From a virus, in the IMG/VR virus record IMGVR_UViG_3300032397_000002, positions 1 through 64,000 of that record: DNA of 64,000 bases. One strand, 5' to 3'. Positions 57,424-64,000 of the stretch are shown one piece after another. Below the pieces are notes generated by a model. The model was not told where the DNA came from, ran no database searches, and worked only from the letters and a program-made list of their open reading frames with translations. The translations under genes were made by a program, and so were the position numbers. Position 1 is the stretch's first letter, and every line of letters begins with the position of its first letter.

Positions 57424-58202
57424 CCCTCGCCCTGTCTGTTCTGCTCAACTCCGCCTTCGTCTGCGACAAGCTCTGCGACCCGGACCCGATGTGTGCGGCT
57501 GTGTGCAACGTGCCAGACCGCAAGGAGCAACAGGCCATCTGTGAAGCACGGCTGATGAGCACTGCCCAGGACCTCAAGGAGCTGGAAAGCCTCACTGACG
57601 CTTGCTTCATCGCGCTCGACCGCTGCCAGGCCAAGAAGGCTTGCCCTCTGCCCAAGAAGCCGACCAAAAAGATCGTCAAGAGACCGGCAAAAATCGTCAA
57701 GCCAGTCGTGGCTCCAATCGTCAAGCAGGAGCAGAAACAGGAGCAAAGCCAGCAGGTTGTCATCAACATCGTCAACCAGGAAGATCGGCAAGAAGATCGG
57801 CAAGAACCGAAGCCCTCCCCGCTGGGCATTGGAGTCCGTGGGGCTGTAGGCCTCACCGCTTGCAATCCCCACGTCTTTGGTCTCGTTGGTGTCCGTGGCC
57901 GCTGGTTCCCTGCACATCTGGGCCTGGAAGTGAACACCCAGTTCGCCTGGGGGCACAGCGCTCAGCTGATGGTGTACCCGATCCAGGGACCGATTGCATG
58001 GCACCTCGACTTCGGTGGGCTCATGTACCTGAATGATGGGCCGAAGTTCAACCTTCTGGCAGGGACTGGTGTCGAGGTTCAAGTTGTGCCACACTTGAGC
58101 ATCACAGCGGACTGGCGCATGACTATGGCCAAGCCGTTTTACCTCGGGGACTCCCTCCTCAAGTCTCAGCTGATGCTGGGGCTGCTGCTGCATTCGTGGT
58201 GA
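57414..58202 (+). CDS. Secreted protein with Cys-rich head and beta-barrel-like C-terminus
   Basis: The 262-residue product has a signal peptide (MLVALALSVLLNSAF), a Cys-rich segment with several CxxC-like pairs, a Lys/Gln-rich linker (QEQKQEQSQQ) and a C-terminal region of alternating hydrophobic residues (GIGVRGAVGLTA ... LMLGLLLHSW), as in outer-membrane proteins. The ATG at 57414 overlaps the lipoprotein gene by 10 bases. It may act with that lipoprotein at the outer membrane. Confidence 0.65.
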   Translation: MLVALALSVLLNSAFVCDKLCDPDPMCAAVCNVPDRKEQQAICEARLMSTAQDLKELESLTDACFIALDRCQAKKACPLPKKPTKKIVKRPAKIVKPVVAPIVKQEQKQEQSQQVVINIVNQEDRQEDRQEPKPSPLGIGVRGAVGLTACNPHVFGLVGVRGRWFPAHLGLEVNTQFAWGHSAQLMVYPIQGPIAWHLDFGGLMYLNDGPKFNLLAGTGVEVQVVPHLSITADWRMTMAKPFYLGDSLLKSQLMLGLLLHSW

Positions 58203-58206
58203 GAAC

Positions 58207-58494
58207 ATGAACGATATTCCCAATCCCGAAGAAATCACTGTCGTAGAATCCTTTTGTACCTCCAACATGGGAAAGACAAATATGGGAAAGACAATCCTCG
58301 TGATTAAAAGTGATGATGTTTCGGATGAATTGATCAAGAAGATCCGAACTGAACTCAACGAAGCCATTGCCGCTAACAGGATGCCGATCCTAGCGGTTTC
58401 GAATAACGATTCGGTCTACAGTGTCTTTGTTACCCCGGAGCAGGTTGCGGCCAAGCCCTCGCTCTGGACCCGCTTCATGGACCTGTTCAAATGA
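58207..58494 (+). CDS. Small protein in direct-repeat insertion, 95 aa
   Basis: The first 13 residues repeat those of the next gene because of the 38-bp direct repeat. The true protein may start at ATG 58267 or 58282 (GKTNMGKTILVIKSDDV...). The remaining sequence is an alpha/beta domain (ILVIKSDDVSDELIKKI), and its codons are less GC-rich than the neighbours. This looks like a gene acquired by insertion at the N-terminus of the next gene. Function unknown. Confidence 0.62.
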   Translation: MNDIPNPEEITVVESFCTSNMGKTNMGKTILVIKSDDVSDELIKKIRTELNEAIAANRMPILAVSNNDSVYSVFVTPEQVAAKPSLWTRFMDLFK

Positions 58495-58528
58495 ACGATA
58501 TTCCCAATCCCGAAGAAATCACTGTCGT
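58207..58528 (+). repeat. 38-bp perfect direct repeat flanking a 246-bp segment
   Basis: Positions 58207-58244 and 58491-58528 are identical. Each begins with an ATG and encodes MNDIPNPEEITV. The segment between is more AT-rich than its surroundings and includes a copy of the TAGAAT promoter-like stretch of 56992. Confidence 0.92.
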
Positions 58529-59036
58529 CGGTGACACTTCAGCCCTTGCAGCTGAAGAAATCAACGCACTCAAGAAGCAGGCCGCCGAGAGCATGTGGGA
58601 GCACGACCGCCGTCAAGCGGAAGCTGCTTTGTTCGTCGACACCCAAGAACACCAGGACACCCTCTACCCGATGCAGGCCTACCCGCCCAGCCAGGGCGAC
58701 ATCGTGGAGCTGGACAAGGACAAGAAGATCCGCCTGACCATCACCGACGTCAAGGACCCGATGCAGGCCCTCGCGTTCATGCACCCGGAGTTCGCTCAGG
58801 CTGCCCACGCATTCGGCGTCGACCTCAACCGACCAGCAGGTCGTGAGTTGGAGGAGATGCGGAAGTACTTCGGCGCCGGCTCTGGTACCTACCTGGTGAC
58901 TGTGGACTTCCAGCTGGCCCGCACAGAGGCCTTCAAACTGGACGACCGGGCTCAGAAGCGCATCACCAAGGCTCTCAAGCCCAAACCCAAGAAACGCAAG
59001 AAGAAGTCAACCCGTTCCACCAAGGTGAAGAAATGA
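58491..59036 (+). CDS. Hypothetical protein with Lys-rich tail, 181 aa
   Basis: The protein has a helical start, a beta-rich centre (GDIVELDKDKKIRLTITDV) and a Lys-rich tail (PKPKKRKKKSTRSTK). Its first codons are in the second copy of the direct repeat. Function unknown. Confidence 0.6.
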   Translation: MNDIPNPEEITVVGDTSALAAEEINALKKQAAESMWEHDRRQAEAALFVDTQEHQDTLYPMQAYPPSQGDIVELDKDKKIRLTITDVKDPMQALAFMHPEFAQAAHAFGVDLNRPAGRELEEMRKYFGAGSGTYLVTVDFQLARTEAFKLDDRAQKRITKALKPKPKKRKKKSTRSTKVKK

Positions 59037-59470
59037 TTACAGCCATCCTCACGCTACTCATCGCCGGCGGCCTTCTTACCATGTCCGCCCTCCTTCTCGT
59101 TCGGGCCTTCAAGAACAGAGAGCGAGCCTTCACGAAAATCACCATCCCCAACACAGGCCAGCCATTCCCTAAGCTGGATGCCAAGACTCTGGTGGAGACT
59201 CAGCCCATGATGGTCGGTCTGTCCAAGACCATCGAGGACGCAGCAGCTGAGGCAGCCAAGAAGCTTGCTGACGACATCGAGAGCGACCTCTGGGGAGCAC
59301 TTCCGACCCCTTCAGCCACCGAGAAGGACGCCCTGGACGCCATGTTCAAGTACTACGACTGCAAGAGGGCAGACGACGACTGGGACATTATCTTCCCAGA
59401 GAAGGCCAAGCCCAAGAAGAAGCGCAAGACCACCAAGAAGAAGGTCGCCAAGAAGGGGAAGAAGAAGTGA
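59033..59470 (+). CDS. Single-span membrane protein with Lys-rich tail, 145 aa
   Basis: An N-terminal transmembrane segment (ILTLLIAGGLLTMSALLLV) is followed by a soluble domain and a Lys-rich end. It starts by ATGA overlap and is coupled to the cytochrome gene. Function unknown. Confidence 0.6.
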   Translation: MITAILTLLIAGGLLTMSALLLVRAFKNRERAFTKITIPNTGQPFPKLDAKTLVETQPMMVGLSKTIEDAAAEAAKKLADDIESDLWGALPTPSATEKDALDAMFKYYDCKRADDDWDIIFPEKAKPKKKRKTTKKKVAKKGKKK

Positions 59471-59778
59471 AAGCGCCCCTCCTGATGTTGCTCATGGCTA
59501 CTGCAGCTTGGGCAGAGACCGATGCGAAGACGGAGCGCACCTTCAAGGCCAAGTGCTCAGCGTGTCACGGCAAAGACGGCAAGGCCCAGACCGAGAAGGG
59601 GAGGAAGATGAAGATTGAGGACATGACCACGCCCGAGTTCAAGAAGAAGCCCGACGCTGAGCTTCGCAAGGCCATCAACGAGGGTGTCGACAAGGGGGAC
59701 AAGCTGATGGACCCCTACAAGGACGAACTGACCCCTGAGCAGGTCGAAAGTCTCATCAAGTTCATCCGCAGTCTGTAG
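59467..59778 (+). CDS. Predicted periplasmic class I c-type cytochrome
   Basis: The 103-residue product has a signal peptide (APLLMLLMATAAWA), a haem-binding CSACH motif at 30-34 and Met81 in DKLMDPYKDELTPEQVESLIKFIR, the usual axial ligand and C-terminal helix of class I cytochromes c. It would need the host cytochrome maturation system and would move electrons in the periplasm. Cytochromes are rare in phages; it could redirect respiration during infection. Gene order: after a membrane protein, before a terminator-promoter. Confidence 0.8.
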   Translation: MKAPLLMLLMATAAWAETDAKTERTFKAKCSACHGKDGKAQTEKGRKMKIEDMTTPEFKKKPDAELRKAINEGVDKGDKLMDPYKDELTPEQVESLIKFIRSL

Positions 59779-59825
59779 GCGGATACCAGAGTGCGGCGGC
59801 CATGTGCAGTGGCTTAGCCGAGCGG

Positions 59826-59860
59826 GGCCCGGTGGGTAGTTGACACCGGGCCTTCGTGTT
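59826..59860 (+). terminator. Terminator hairpin overlapping the next promoter
   Basis: GGCCCGGTG (59826-59834) pairs with CACCGGGCC (59844-59852). Only a weak TTCGTGTTT tract follows. The loop and right arm contain the TTGACA of the next promoter. Confidence 0.65.
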
Positions 59861-59868
59861 TGTAGAGT
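59840..59868 (+). promoter_or_regulatory. Leaderless promoter TTGACA-17-TAGAGT
   Basis: -35 TTGACA (59840-59845), -10 TAGAGT (59863-59868), spacer 17; the ATG at 59875 follows after 6 bases. This shows the leaderless family is also used rightward. Confidence 0.78.
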
Positions 59869-59874
59869 AGAGGC

Positions 59875-60201
59875 ATGTACAACAAACGCGAGACCATCGG
59901 CTCCCTGAGCAAGTATACCTCTCTCGAAGAGGTTCAGCGTGAGCTGGACGCTGCCAAAGACAAGGCCAAGAAGGACGGCTACAAGGACCTGGAGCTGGAA
60001 ATCGAGGACGACTACGGCTGCCTGAGCGTCATCATCACCGGCAAGCGCCCAGAGAATGAAGTGGAGCGAACACGCCGCCTGGCTCACCAGCGCACCCAGG
60101 AGGACAACGAGCGTGAGATGTACGAGCGCCTGAAGGTGAAGTACGACAAGAAGTGCACTGGATGCACCCCGGGCTGCAAGTCTGGAAAGTGTGAGACATG
60201 A
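59875..60201 (+). CDS. Hypothetical charged protein with terminal Cys cluster, 108 aa
   Basis: Helical, highly charged product ending CTGCTPGCKSGKC, a possible metal site. It has the leaderless promoter and overlaps the peptidyl-tRNA hydrolase gene by ATGA. Function unknown. Confidence 0.6.
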   Translation: MYNKRETIGSLSKYTSLEEVQRELDAAKDKAKKDGYKDLELEIEDDYGCLSVIITGKRPENEVERTRRLAHQRTQEDNEREMYERLKVKYDKKCTGCTPGCKSGKCET

Positions 60202-60596
60202 CCGTCAAGCAAGTCATCGTGATGCGCAAGGACCTGAAGATGCGCAGGGGCAAGGAGATTGCCCAGGGTGCTCACGCCAGCATGAAGTGGCTGGTTGACC
60301 GGCTGGAGTACAAGGGTCGCATCCTCAATGCCCACGAGTACTACGAGCCCAGCTTCAGCGATGCCGAGCAGGGCTGGCTCCAGGGCCTGTTCACCAAGGT
60401 CTGCCTGCAGGTGGACTCCGAAGAGGAGCTGATGCAGGTCTACGCCAATGCCTTCAGGGCTGGGCTGCTCGTCAAGCTCATCACCGACGCGGGAGCCACC
60501 GAGTTCCATGGCGTGCCCACCAAGACCTGCCTGGCCGTTGGCCCCGACATTTCCGAGAAGATTGACCCCATCACCCAACACCTGAAGCTGTACTAA
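60198..60596 (+). CDS. Peptidyl-tRNA hydrolase, archaeal/eukaryotic type (PTH2)
   Basis: The 132-residue protein matches PTH2 closely: KQVIVMRKDLKMRRGKEIAQGAHAS at the start and TKTCLAVGPDISEKIDPITQHLKLY at the end, including the catalytic His and the conserved GP. It frees tRNA from stalled peptidyl-tRNA. Phage copies may help translation when tRNAs are cleaved or starved, in line with the RNA-repair genes of the left arm. Confidence 0.92.
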   Translation: MTVKQVIVMRKDLKMRRGKEIAQGAHASMKWLVDRLEYKGRILNAHEYYEPSFSDAEQGWLQGLFTKVCLQVDSEEELMQVYANAFRAGLLVKLITDAGATEFHGVPTKTCLAVGPDISEKIDPITQHLKLY

Positions 60597-60602
60597 GGAA
60601 CC

Positions 60603-61010
60603 ATGCCACCGATTTTTGTCCAAGAGTTCATGAAGAACAACAAGTGTCCCCATTGCAAGGCCCACAAGGTGCCCGAGAAGAGCTTGTGCAAGCTCCACCT
60701 GGCCAAGGCCCGCGTCTTCTTCCGTATCTGGTCGGCCAAGCGCAAGGAAGAGGGACTCTGCATTCGCTGCAACTGCAAGTCCTTCCAGGGCTTCCTTCGT
60801 TGCCGCCTTCACACCCACGAGAACCGCCTGAATTGCCGGCGTTGGATGAAGGTCAATGGGGCTGGTGTCTGGCAGAAGCGCAAGGCCGAGACCATCAAGA
60901 CCGGCATTTGCGCCTACTGCAGGGCCAACCCACGCCTGGGAGAGACCTACCGCTGTCTGGACTGCAAACTCCGCCATCAGATGCGGGAGAAGTCCCGTGC
61001 CACACGCTGA
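60603..61010 (+). CDS. Multi-CxxC zinc protein, 135 aa
   Basis: The product has Cys pairs CPHC, CIRC, CAYC and CLDC plus an additional CNC, with a basic surrounding sequence, typical of nucleic-acid-binding zinc ribbons. The HNH-type catalytic core is not visible. Start 60603 (AAGGA upstream) or 60630. Function unknown. Confidence 0.6.
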   Translation: MPPIFVQEFMKNNKCPHCKAHKVPEKSLCKLHLAKARVFFRIWSAKRKEEGLCIRCNCKSFQGFLRCRLHTHENRLNCRRWMKVNGAGVWQKRKAETIKTGICAYCRANPRLGETYRCLDCKLRHQMREKSRATR

Positions 61011-61218
61011 CGGGGTGCCAACCACGGCTGAGATGCTTGAGGCCGAGGAGAAGCACTTCAAGAACGCGATTTGCGTCTGTCACGGGTTCGGCATGGACGA
61101 CATAGCCCTCTTGGGTGCTGTGATGAGGTACATCAAGGGCAGGGGCAACCCATCGATTGTGCTCCGCCTCGTGAGAGAGTACCTCGGTAATGGACACAGA
61201 TTTTTGGAGAAGCCATGA
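60997..61218 (+). CDS. Hypothetical protein, 73 aa
   Basis: GTG at 60997 has GGAGAAG upstream and overlaps the previous gene by 14 bases; ATG 61033 is an alternative. The product is helical with one CVCHG cluster. Function unknown. Confidence 0.55.
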   Translation: MPHADGVPTTAEMLEAEEKHFKNAICVCHGFGMDDIALLGAVMRYIKGRGNPSIVLRLVREYLGNGHRFLEKP

Positions 61219-61736
61219 AGGTCATCTTTCTCGACATCGACGGCGTACTCAACCACCAGCACACCAAAGACCGCATCGGCGGTTACATCGGCTTCAACCC
61301 GGGGCACATCAAGCGTTTCAACAAGATTGTCGAGGCTCATCCAGATGTGAAGATAGTCATCAGCTCCACCTGGCGCTGCAGCTTCACCTCCGGCGTCTAC
61401 GAGGATTTCGCGGGCCTGGTGAGACTCTTGAAGGAGCGCGGCCTTCAAGGGGACATCGTCGACCACACCCCAGTGAAGATGACCTACCTCAGCCGTGGGG
61501 CAGAGATTCGCATGTGGCTCGATGACCACCCAGAGGTCAAGAACTACATCCTCATCGACGACGACACCGAGGGTATGAAGCCGGCGACGGGTACCGCCTA
61601 CGACCCTGAGACGGACAACCACTACAGTGTCCCAGCCGAGGTAGACCTGCGCCCACGCTGGGTTCAGACCAGCTGGGAGAATGGCCTCAAAGAGGCTCAC
61701 GTGGCCAGGGCCATCAAGCTCCTGGAGGGCCCATGA
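61215..61736 (+). CDS. HAD-family hydrolase, RNA-repair type
   Basis: The 173-residue protein has the HAD signature KVIFLDIDGVLNH, then VKIVISSTWR and NYILIDDDTEG, the same pattern as the HAD domain of RNA-repair proteins encoded at 27168. It likely removes phosphate from an RNA end or nucleotide. The two phage HADs differ by the N-terminal zinc cluster. Overlaps both neighbours by ATGA. Confidence 0.8.
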   Translation: MKVIFLDIDGVLNHQHTKDRIGGYIGFNPGHIKRFNKIVEAHPDVKIVISSTWRCSFTSGVYEDFAGLVRLLKERGLQGDIVDHTPVKMTYLSRGAEIRMWLDDHPEVKNYILIDDDTEGMKPATGTAYDPETDNHYSVPAEVDLRPRWVQTSWENGLKEAHVARAIKLLEGP

Positions 61737-62143
61737 TTGCCATCGGCCCCGTCTCAGGACCTGGAGTGATGCAGCACGAAGACCGTTGGGGCTGGCCTGT
61801 GAACAGCTACGAGGCTCTGCCTTGGTTCTGGCTTGATGAGGAGGACTGGGACCAGGTGAACTGGTATCAGACAGCAACCCCGTACGATGAGAAGACCGAC
61901 TACATCGAGGTCTTCAACAACCCAGAGCACCCCATCCACAAGGAAATCAAGGCCAAGGTGGTCTATGGCGGGATGTCCACCTTGAAGCAGATGAATGTCA
62001 AGAACATGGACGGGGAGCAGATGCGAATTGTCATCCCCATGGGCCTGGACAAGTCCAAGCCTCACTACCGCCCCTGGACCTTCTGGGAGCGAACCATTGG
62101 GTATCGCTTGTCGAAGCTCCAGGCCAGGCTGCTGAATCGATGA
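61733..62143 (+). CDS. Hypothetical protein, 136 aa
   Basis: The product is Trp/Tyr-rich (PWFWLDEEDWDQVNWYQ) with an alpha/beta look. Overlaps by ATGA. Family unknown. Confidence 0.55.
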   Translation: MIAIGPVSGPGVMQHEDRWGWPVNSYEALPWFWLDEEDWDQVNWYQTATPYDEKTDYIEVFNNPEHPIHKEIKAKVVYGGMSTLKQMNVKNMDGEQMRIVIPMGLDKSKPHYRPWTFWERTIGYRLSKLQARLLNR

Positions 62144-62406
62144 ACTGGATCTACGAGAGCATACAGGATGCCATCATCGCAAGCCTTGAAGAGGGTCCAT
62201 GGTTGCCAGACGAGTTCGAGCTGACCATCGAGGATGTTGCCTTCCGACATCTCATCAAGAGCCTGAAGGTCACCGCCACCGGCAAGCCAGTTCCTGCCGA
62301 CTCAGTGAGGGTAACCCTGCAGATTCAGGGGAAAAGAGTGCTTGTGCGCTCCGACAAGGACCCCGAACCATTTCTTCCCATCACGAGGGAAGAGGGGCTC
62401 CATTAG
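62140..62406 (+). CDS. Hypothetical protein, 88 aa
   Basis: Acidic helix then strands (VRVTLQIQGKRVLVRSD). Overlaps by ATGA. Family unknown. Confidence 0.55.
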   Translation: MNWIYESIQDAIIASLEEGPWLPDEFELTIEDVAFRHLIKSLKVTATGKPVPADSVRVTLQIQGKRVLVRSDKDPEPFLPITREEGLH

Positions 62407-62435
62407 GCCGCAATCTTCTCAGTAGGAGCGGCCCC

Positions 62436-62840
62436 ATGTACATAGACGTCGTCCAGCACCTGGAAGACCTGAAGGCGAAGCTCGGCAAGACCTCAAAGAC
62501 CTATGAGGTGTCCGTTCAGGCGTACATGGACTTCCCCGCCCTCAGAGCGCACTCCGACCACGGAACTGTCAGGCTTTGCACAGATGAGGCCAACTACTTC
62601 GTGGACAAGCTTGAGATTCTTCGAGGTGACGACATCTACGTGTATCCCTACATGGAGAGCAAGGGGGTCCTCATTTACAGCGACCCACCCTTCTACTTCG
62701 TCGGCTTCACCAACAAAAACGGCTTCGGCTTCTGCCCAGCCCCCGGTTGGACAGAAGAGATGAAGGCTGATAGGATAAACCCAGACATCATCAAGAAGGT
62801 ACAGAGCTTCCTCAACAACAGTGCAGCCGTAGACTACTAG
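62436..62840 (+). CDS. Hypothetical protein, 134 aa
   Basis: TAGGAG precedes the ATG at 62436. The protein has a strand-rich centre (DIYVYPYMESKGVLIYSDPPFYFVGF). Family unknown. Confidence 0.6.
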   Translation: MYIDVVQHLEDLKAKLGKTSKTYEVSVQAYMDFPALRAHSDHGTVRLCTDEANYFVDKLEILRGDDIYVYPYMESKGVLIYSDPPFYFVGFTNKNGFGFCPAPGWTEEMKADRINPDIIKKVQSFLNNSAAVDY

Positions 62841-62847
62841 GAACATC

Positions 62848-63033
62848 ATGCCCCTGAAGGAACTCGCAACCAGGGCCCTACTCTACGAACTCGTGGAGGA
62901 CCTCATTGATGCAGCCACAGACCTTGGAGTCGGCCAGGCGAACCCCATGGTAGACGCGACACCCCTGGAGTACAATCTCAATCAAGCAGCGGAGAAACTC
63001 TACAATGCCCTCAACGCACTCACAGAAGCGTAA
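62848..63033 (+). CDS. Hypothetical helical protein, 61 aa
   Basis: Helical protein (ALLYELVEDLIDAATDLG). Overlaps the next gene by 29 bases. Family unknown. Confidence 0.55.
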   Translation: MPLKELATRALLYELVEDLIDAATDLGVGQANPMVDATPLEYNLNQAAEKLYNALNALTEA

Positions 63034-63217
63034 CCAGCCGACCGTCCAAGTCGAAGAGGAGGCCCCTCGCATCGAGACCGAGGAGGAGTACGAACTGGCC
63101 ATCGGGAAGATTGAATTCTTGTGGGACGCACCGGATGGCACCCCCGAGGCCGAGGCACGTGAGGTTCTTGTCCTCATGGTCGAAGACTACGAGCAACGCT
63201 ACGAGGACTTCGGATAG
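63005..63217 (+). CDS. Lone HigA-type antitoxin N-terminal domain-like protein
   Basis: The 70-residue protein reads TEEEYELAIGKIEFLWDA and GTPEAEAREVLVLMVEDYEQRYE, which closely fits the N-terminal part of HigA-type antitoxins (T.eeY..al..ie.L.da..gTpe..elevL..Lve.Ye). The DNA-binding HTH of HigA is absent. It may neutralise a host HigB-like mRNA-cleaving toxin, acting as a phage anti-defence antitoxin; this is inference. No toxin gene is beside it. Confidence 0.65.
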   Translation: MPSTHSQKRNQPTVQVEEEAPRIETEEEYELAIGKIEFLWDAPDGTPEAEAREVLVLMVEDYEQRYEDFG

Positions 63218-63658
63218 ATGAAATATCAGACTCGCTCCTACACCTGTGGTCCAGCAGCGGCGGTCAACGCCCTGCGACTGTACGGACTGCAGGTGCCGGA
63301 GGCGCACGTAGCCAAGCTGGCAGGCACCACCAGCGAGGGTACGGACGACCGCAGGCTCATGAGGGCCTTGCGCAAGCTCGGGTGTAAGCCTACAGCCATC
63401 TGTCTGACCTCCACGGTCAGGAAGAGGGTCTCCGCCGGCATCCCGGTCATCATCCACCTTGATGAGGAGCTGCACTGGGTGGTCATCATTGGCTGCCTGG
63501 GCCCCAACCTCATCGCGTTTGACTCTTGGCGCAGTAAGGGTAACATTGAGGAGAACGGGGTACGAGTCATACCCCCAGAAGAGCTTGGCGGCAAGGTCTT
63601 CGGCATCTGTGTGAACCGACCGCCAGTGGAGAGTAGTGATGAAAATCTGGATGCTTAA
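63218..63658 (+). CDS. C39-like cysteine peptidase
   Basis: The 146-residue product shows SYTCGPAAAVNAL (Cys10), ELHWVVIIG (His86) and FDSW (Asp102), the Cys-His-Asp order of C39-like peptidases. It may process a phage or host protein; no transporter is visible. It starts immediately after the HigA-like gene stop. Confidence 0.72.
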   Translation: MKYQTRSYTCGPAAAVNALRLYGLQVPEAHVAKLAGTTSEGTDDRRLMRALRKLGCKPTAICLTSTVRKRVSAGIPVIIHLDEELHWVVIIGCLGPNLIAFDSWRSKGNIEENGVRVIPPEELGGKVFGICVNRPPVESSDENLDA

Positions 63659-63827
63659 AATGTCGTTTGGACCAGACTGGCCCCGTCCAGCCCACACCAG
63701 GATTATGGGGTTCTACAGGACTGTGGCCAGAGCCGAAGAAAAAGCTCAAGAGCTGGTCAAAGCTTTTTCGGGAGGTCCCGGCGAGGCTACGGAATACTCT
63801 ATCGACGAGTACGAGCTGGAGGACTAA
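63639..63827 (+). CDS. Hypothetical protein, 62 aa
   Basis: Start ATG 63639 has GGAG upstream and overlaps the peptidase gene by 20 bases. Mixed sequence with an acidic end (EYSIDEYELED). Family unknown. Confidence 0.55.
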   Translation: MKIWMLKMSFGPDWPRPAHTRIMGFYRTVARAEEKAQELVKAFSGGPGEATEYSIDEYELED

Positions 63828-64000
63828 TGAAGACGTATGAAGAGCTGAGAGCCGAATGGGACGCGAGAGAGGCTGAAGACAAGGCCTACCTGGCCGAGCT
63901 GGGCATCGAGTGGCCCCGTTGTGGCTTCTGGGTGGGCAAGGGCTGGCGACCGCTGGTCCATGAGACCCTCGTGAAGCTGATCGCTGAAGGCTGGGACCGC
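63827..64000 (+). CDS. Hypothetical protein, cut by window end
   Basis: The ATG shares its A with the upstream stop (TAATG). The 58 visible residues are acidic and helical (YEELRAEWDAREAEDKAYLAE), then Trp-containing. The gene continues past the window. Confidence 0.55.
   Translation, partial: MKTYEELRAEWDAREAEDKAYLAELGIEWPRCGFWVGKGWRPLVHETLVKLIAEGWDR

Noticed and set aside
59792-59825. tRNA 5' half (TGGCTTAGCCGAGCGG)
   Set aside because: No anticodon or T-arm follows; the next bases form the terminator hairpin.

Overview
The window reads as an internal segment of a large, GC-rich, virulent-looking tailed-phage genome. No ribosomal RNA, transposase or integrase was seen, and coding is nearly gapless with ATGA, GTGA or TGATG overlaps. 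A terminase-portal-protease-capsid module sits beside a complete DNA replication module. The host is probably a Gram-negative from the Myxococcota or a related deltaproteobacterial group. That is an inference from a lipoprotein with three MopE-type CDGxDNNCDGxxDE repeats fused to a von Willebrand A domain, a motif style common in those hosts, and from further lipoproteins and a Tat-like signal. No tail genes lie inside the window.

Positions 161-29818 form one long leftward block, probably early and middle genes. From the divergent promoter region leftward it encodes a winged-helix protein, a GroEL-type chaperonin, an RNA-repair-type HAD protein, an SbcC/gp46-like exonuclease subunit, endonuclease VII, a B12-dependent ribonucleotide reductase, dUTPase, a second metallophosphoesterase, a small sigma-region-4-like protein, a DnaE-type DNA polymerase, an ssDNA-binding protein, a RecA/UvsX protein, primase, DnaB helicase and ClpP. 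Further left are an aminotransferase, a CYTH protein, an RNA ligase, the VWA lipoprotein, a cREC protein and a Tat-like small protein. A repeat-rich 357-bp region (29861-30217) separates this from the rightward arm.

Positions 30218-42464 run rightward: an ATPase, a UvsW-like helicase, a sigma-region-2-like protein, a GroES-like protein, an SbcD/gp47-like phosphoesterase, terminase, portal and minor head protein. From 46457 to 54646 follow a 1230-aa protein joining a prohead-protease domain to a lipid/protein-kinase-like domain, a protein with an intact GGDEF nucleotidyl-cyclase domain, small capsid proteins, a scaffold-like protein and the major capsid protein, ending in a strong terminator. 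Two islands of short leftward genes (42445-46361 and 54676-56948) interrupt the late genes like morons.

From 57025 to the right edge are envelope-type lipoproteins and secreted proteins, a predicted c-type cytochrome, peptidyl-tRNA hydrolase, a second HAD protein, a lone HigA-type antitoxin-like domain and a C39-like peptidase.

Four themes link the genes. (1) A family of near-identical promoters, TTGACA-17-TAGAAN, sits 6-7 bases from the start codon and should give leaderless mRNAs. (2) A sigma-like factor is split between two genes, recalling T4 gp55/gp33. (3) RNA-repair and translation-rescue functions (RNA ligase, cREC, two HADs, PTH2, perhaps CYTH) suggest resistance to host tRNA-cleaving defences. 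(4) Signalling-type enzymes (GGDEF, kinase-like) lie inside the head operon and are candidate virion-delivered effectors. All functions are read from motifs by eye; no database search was possible.
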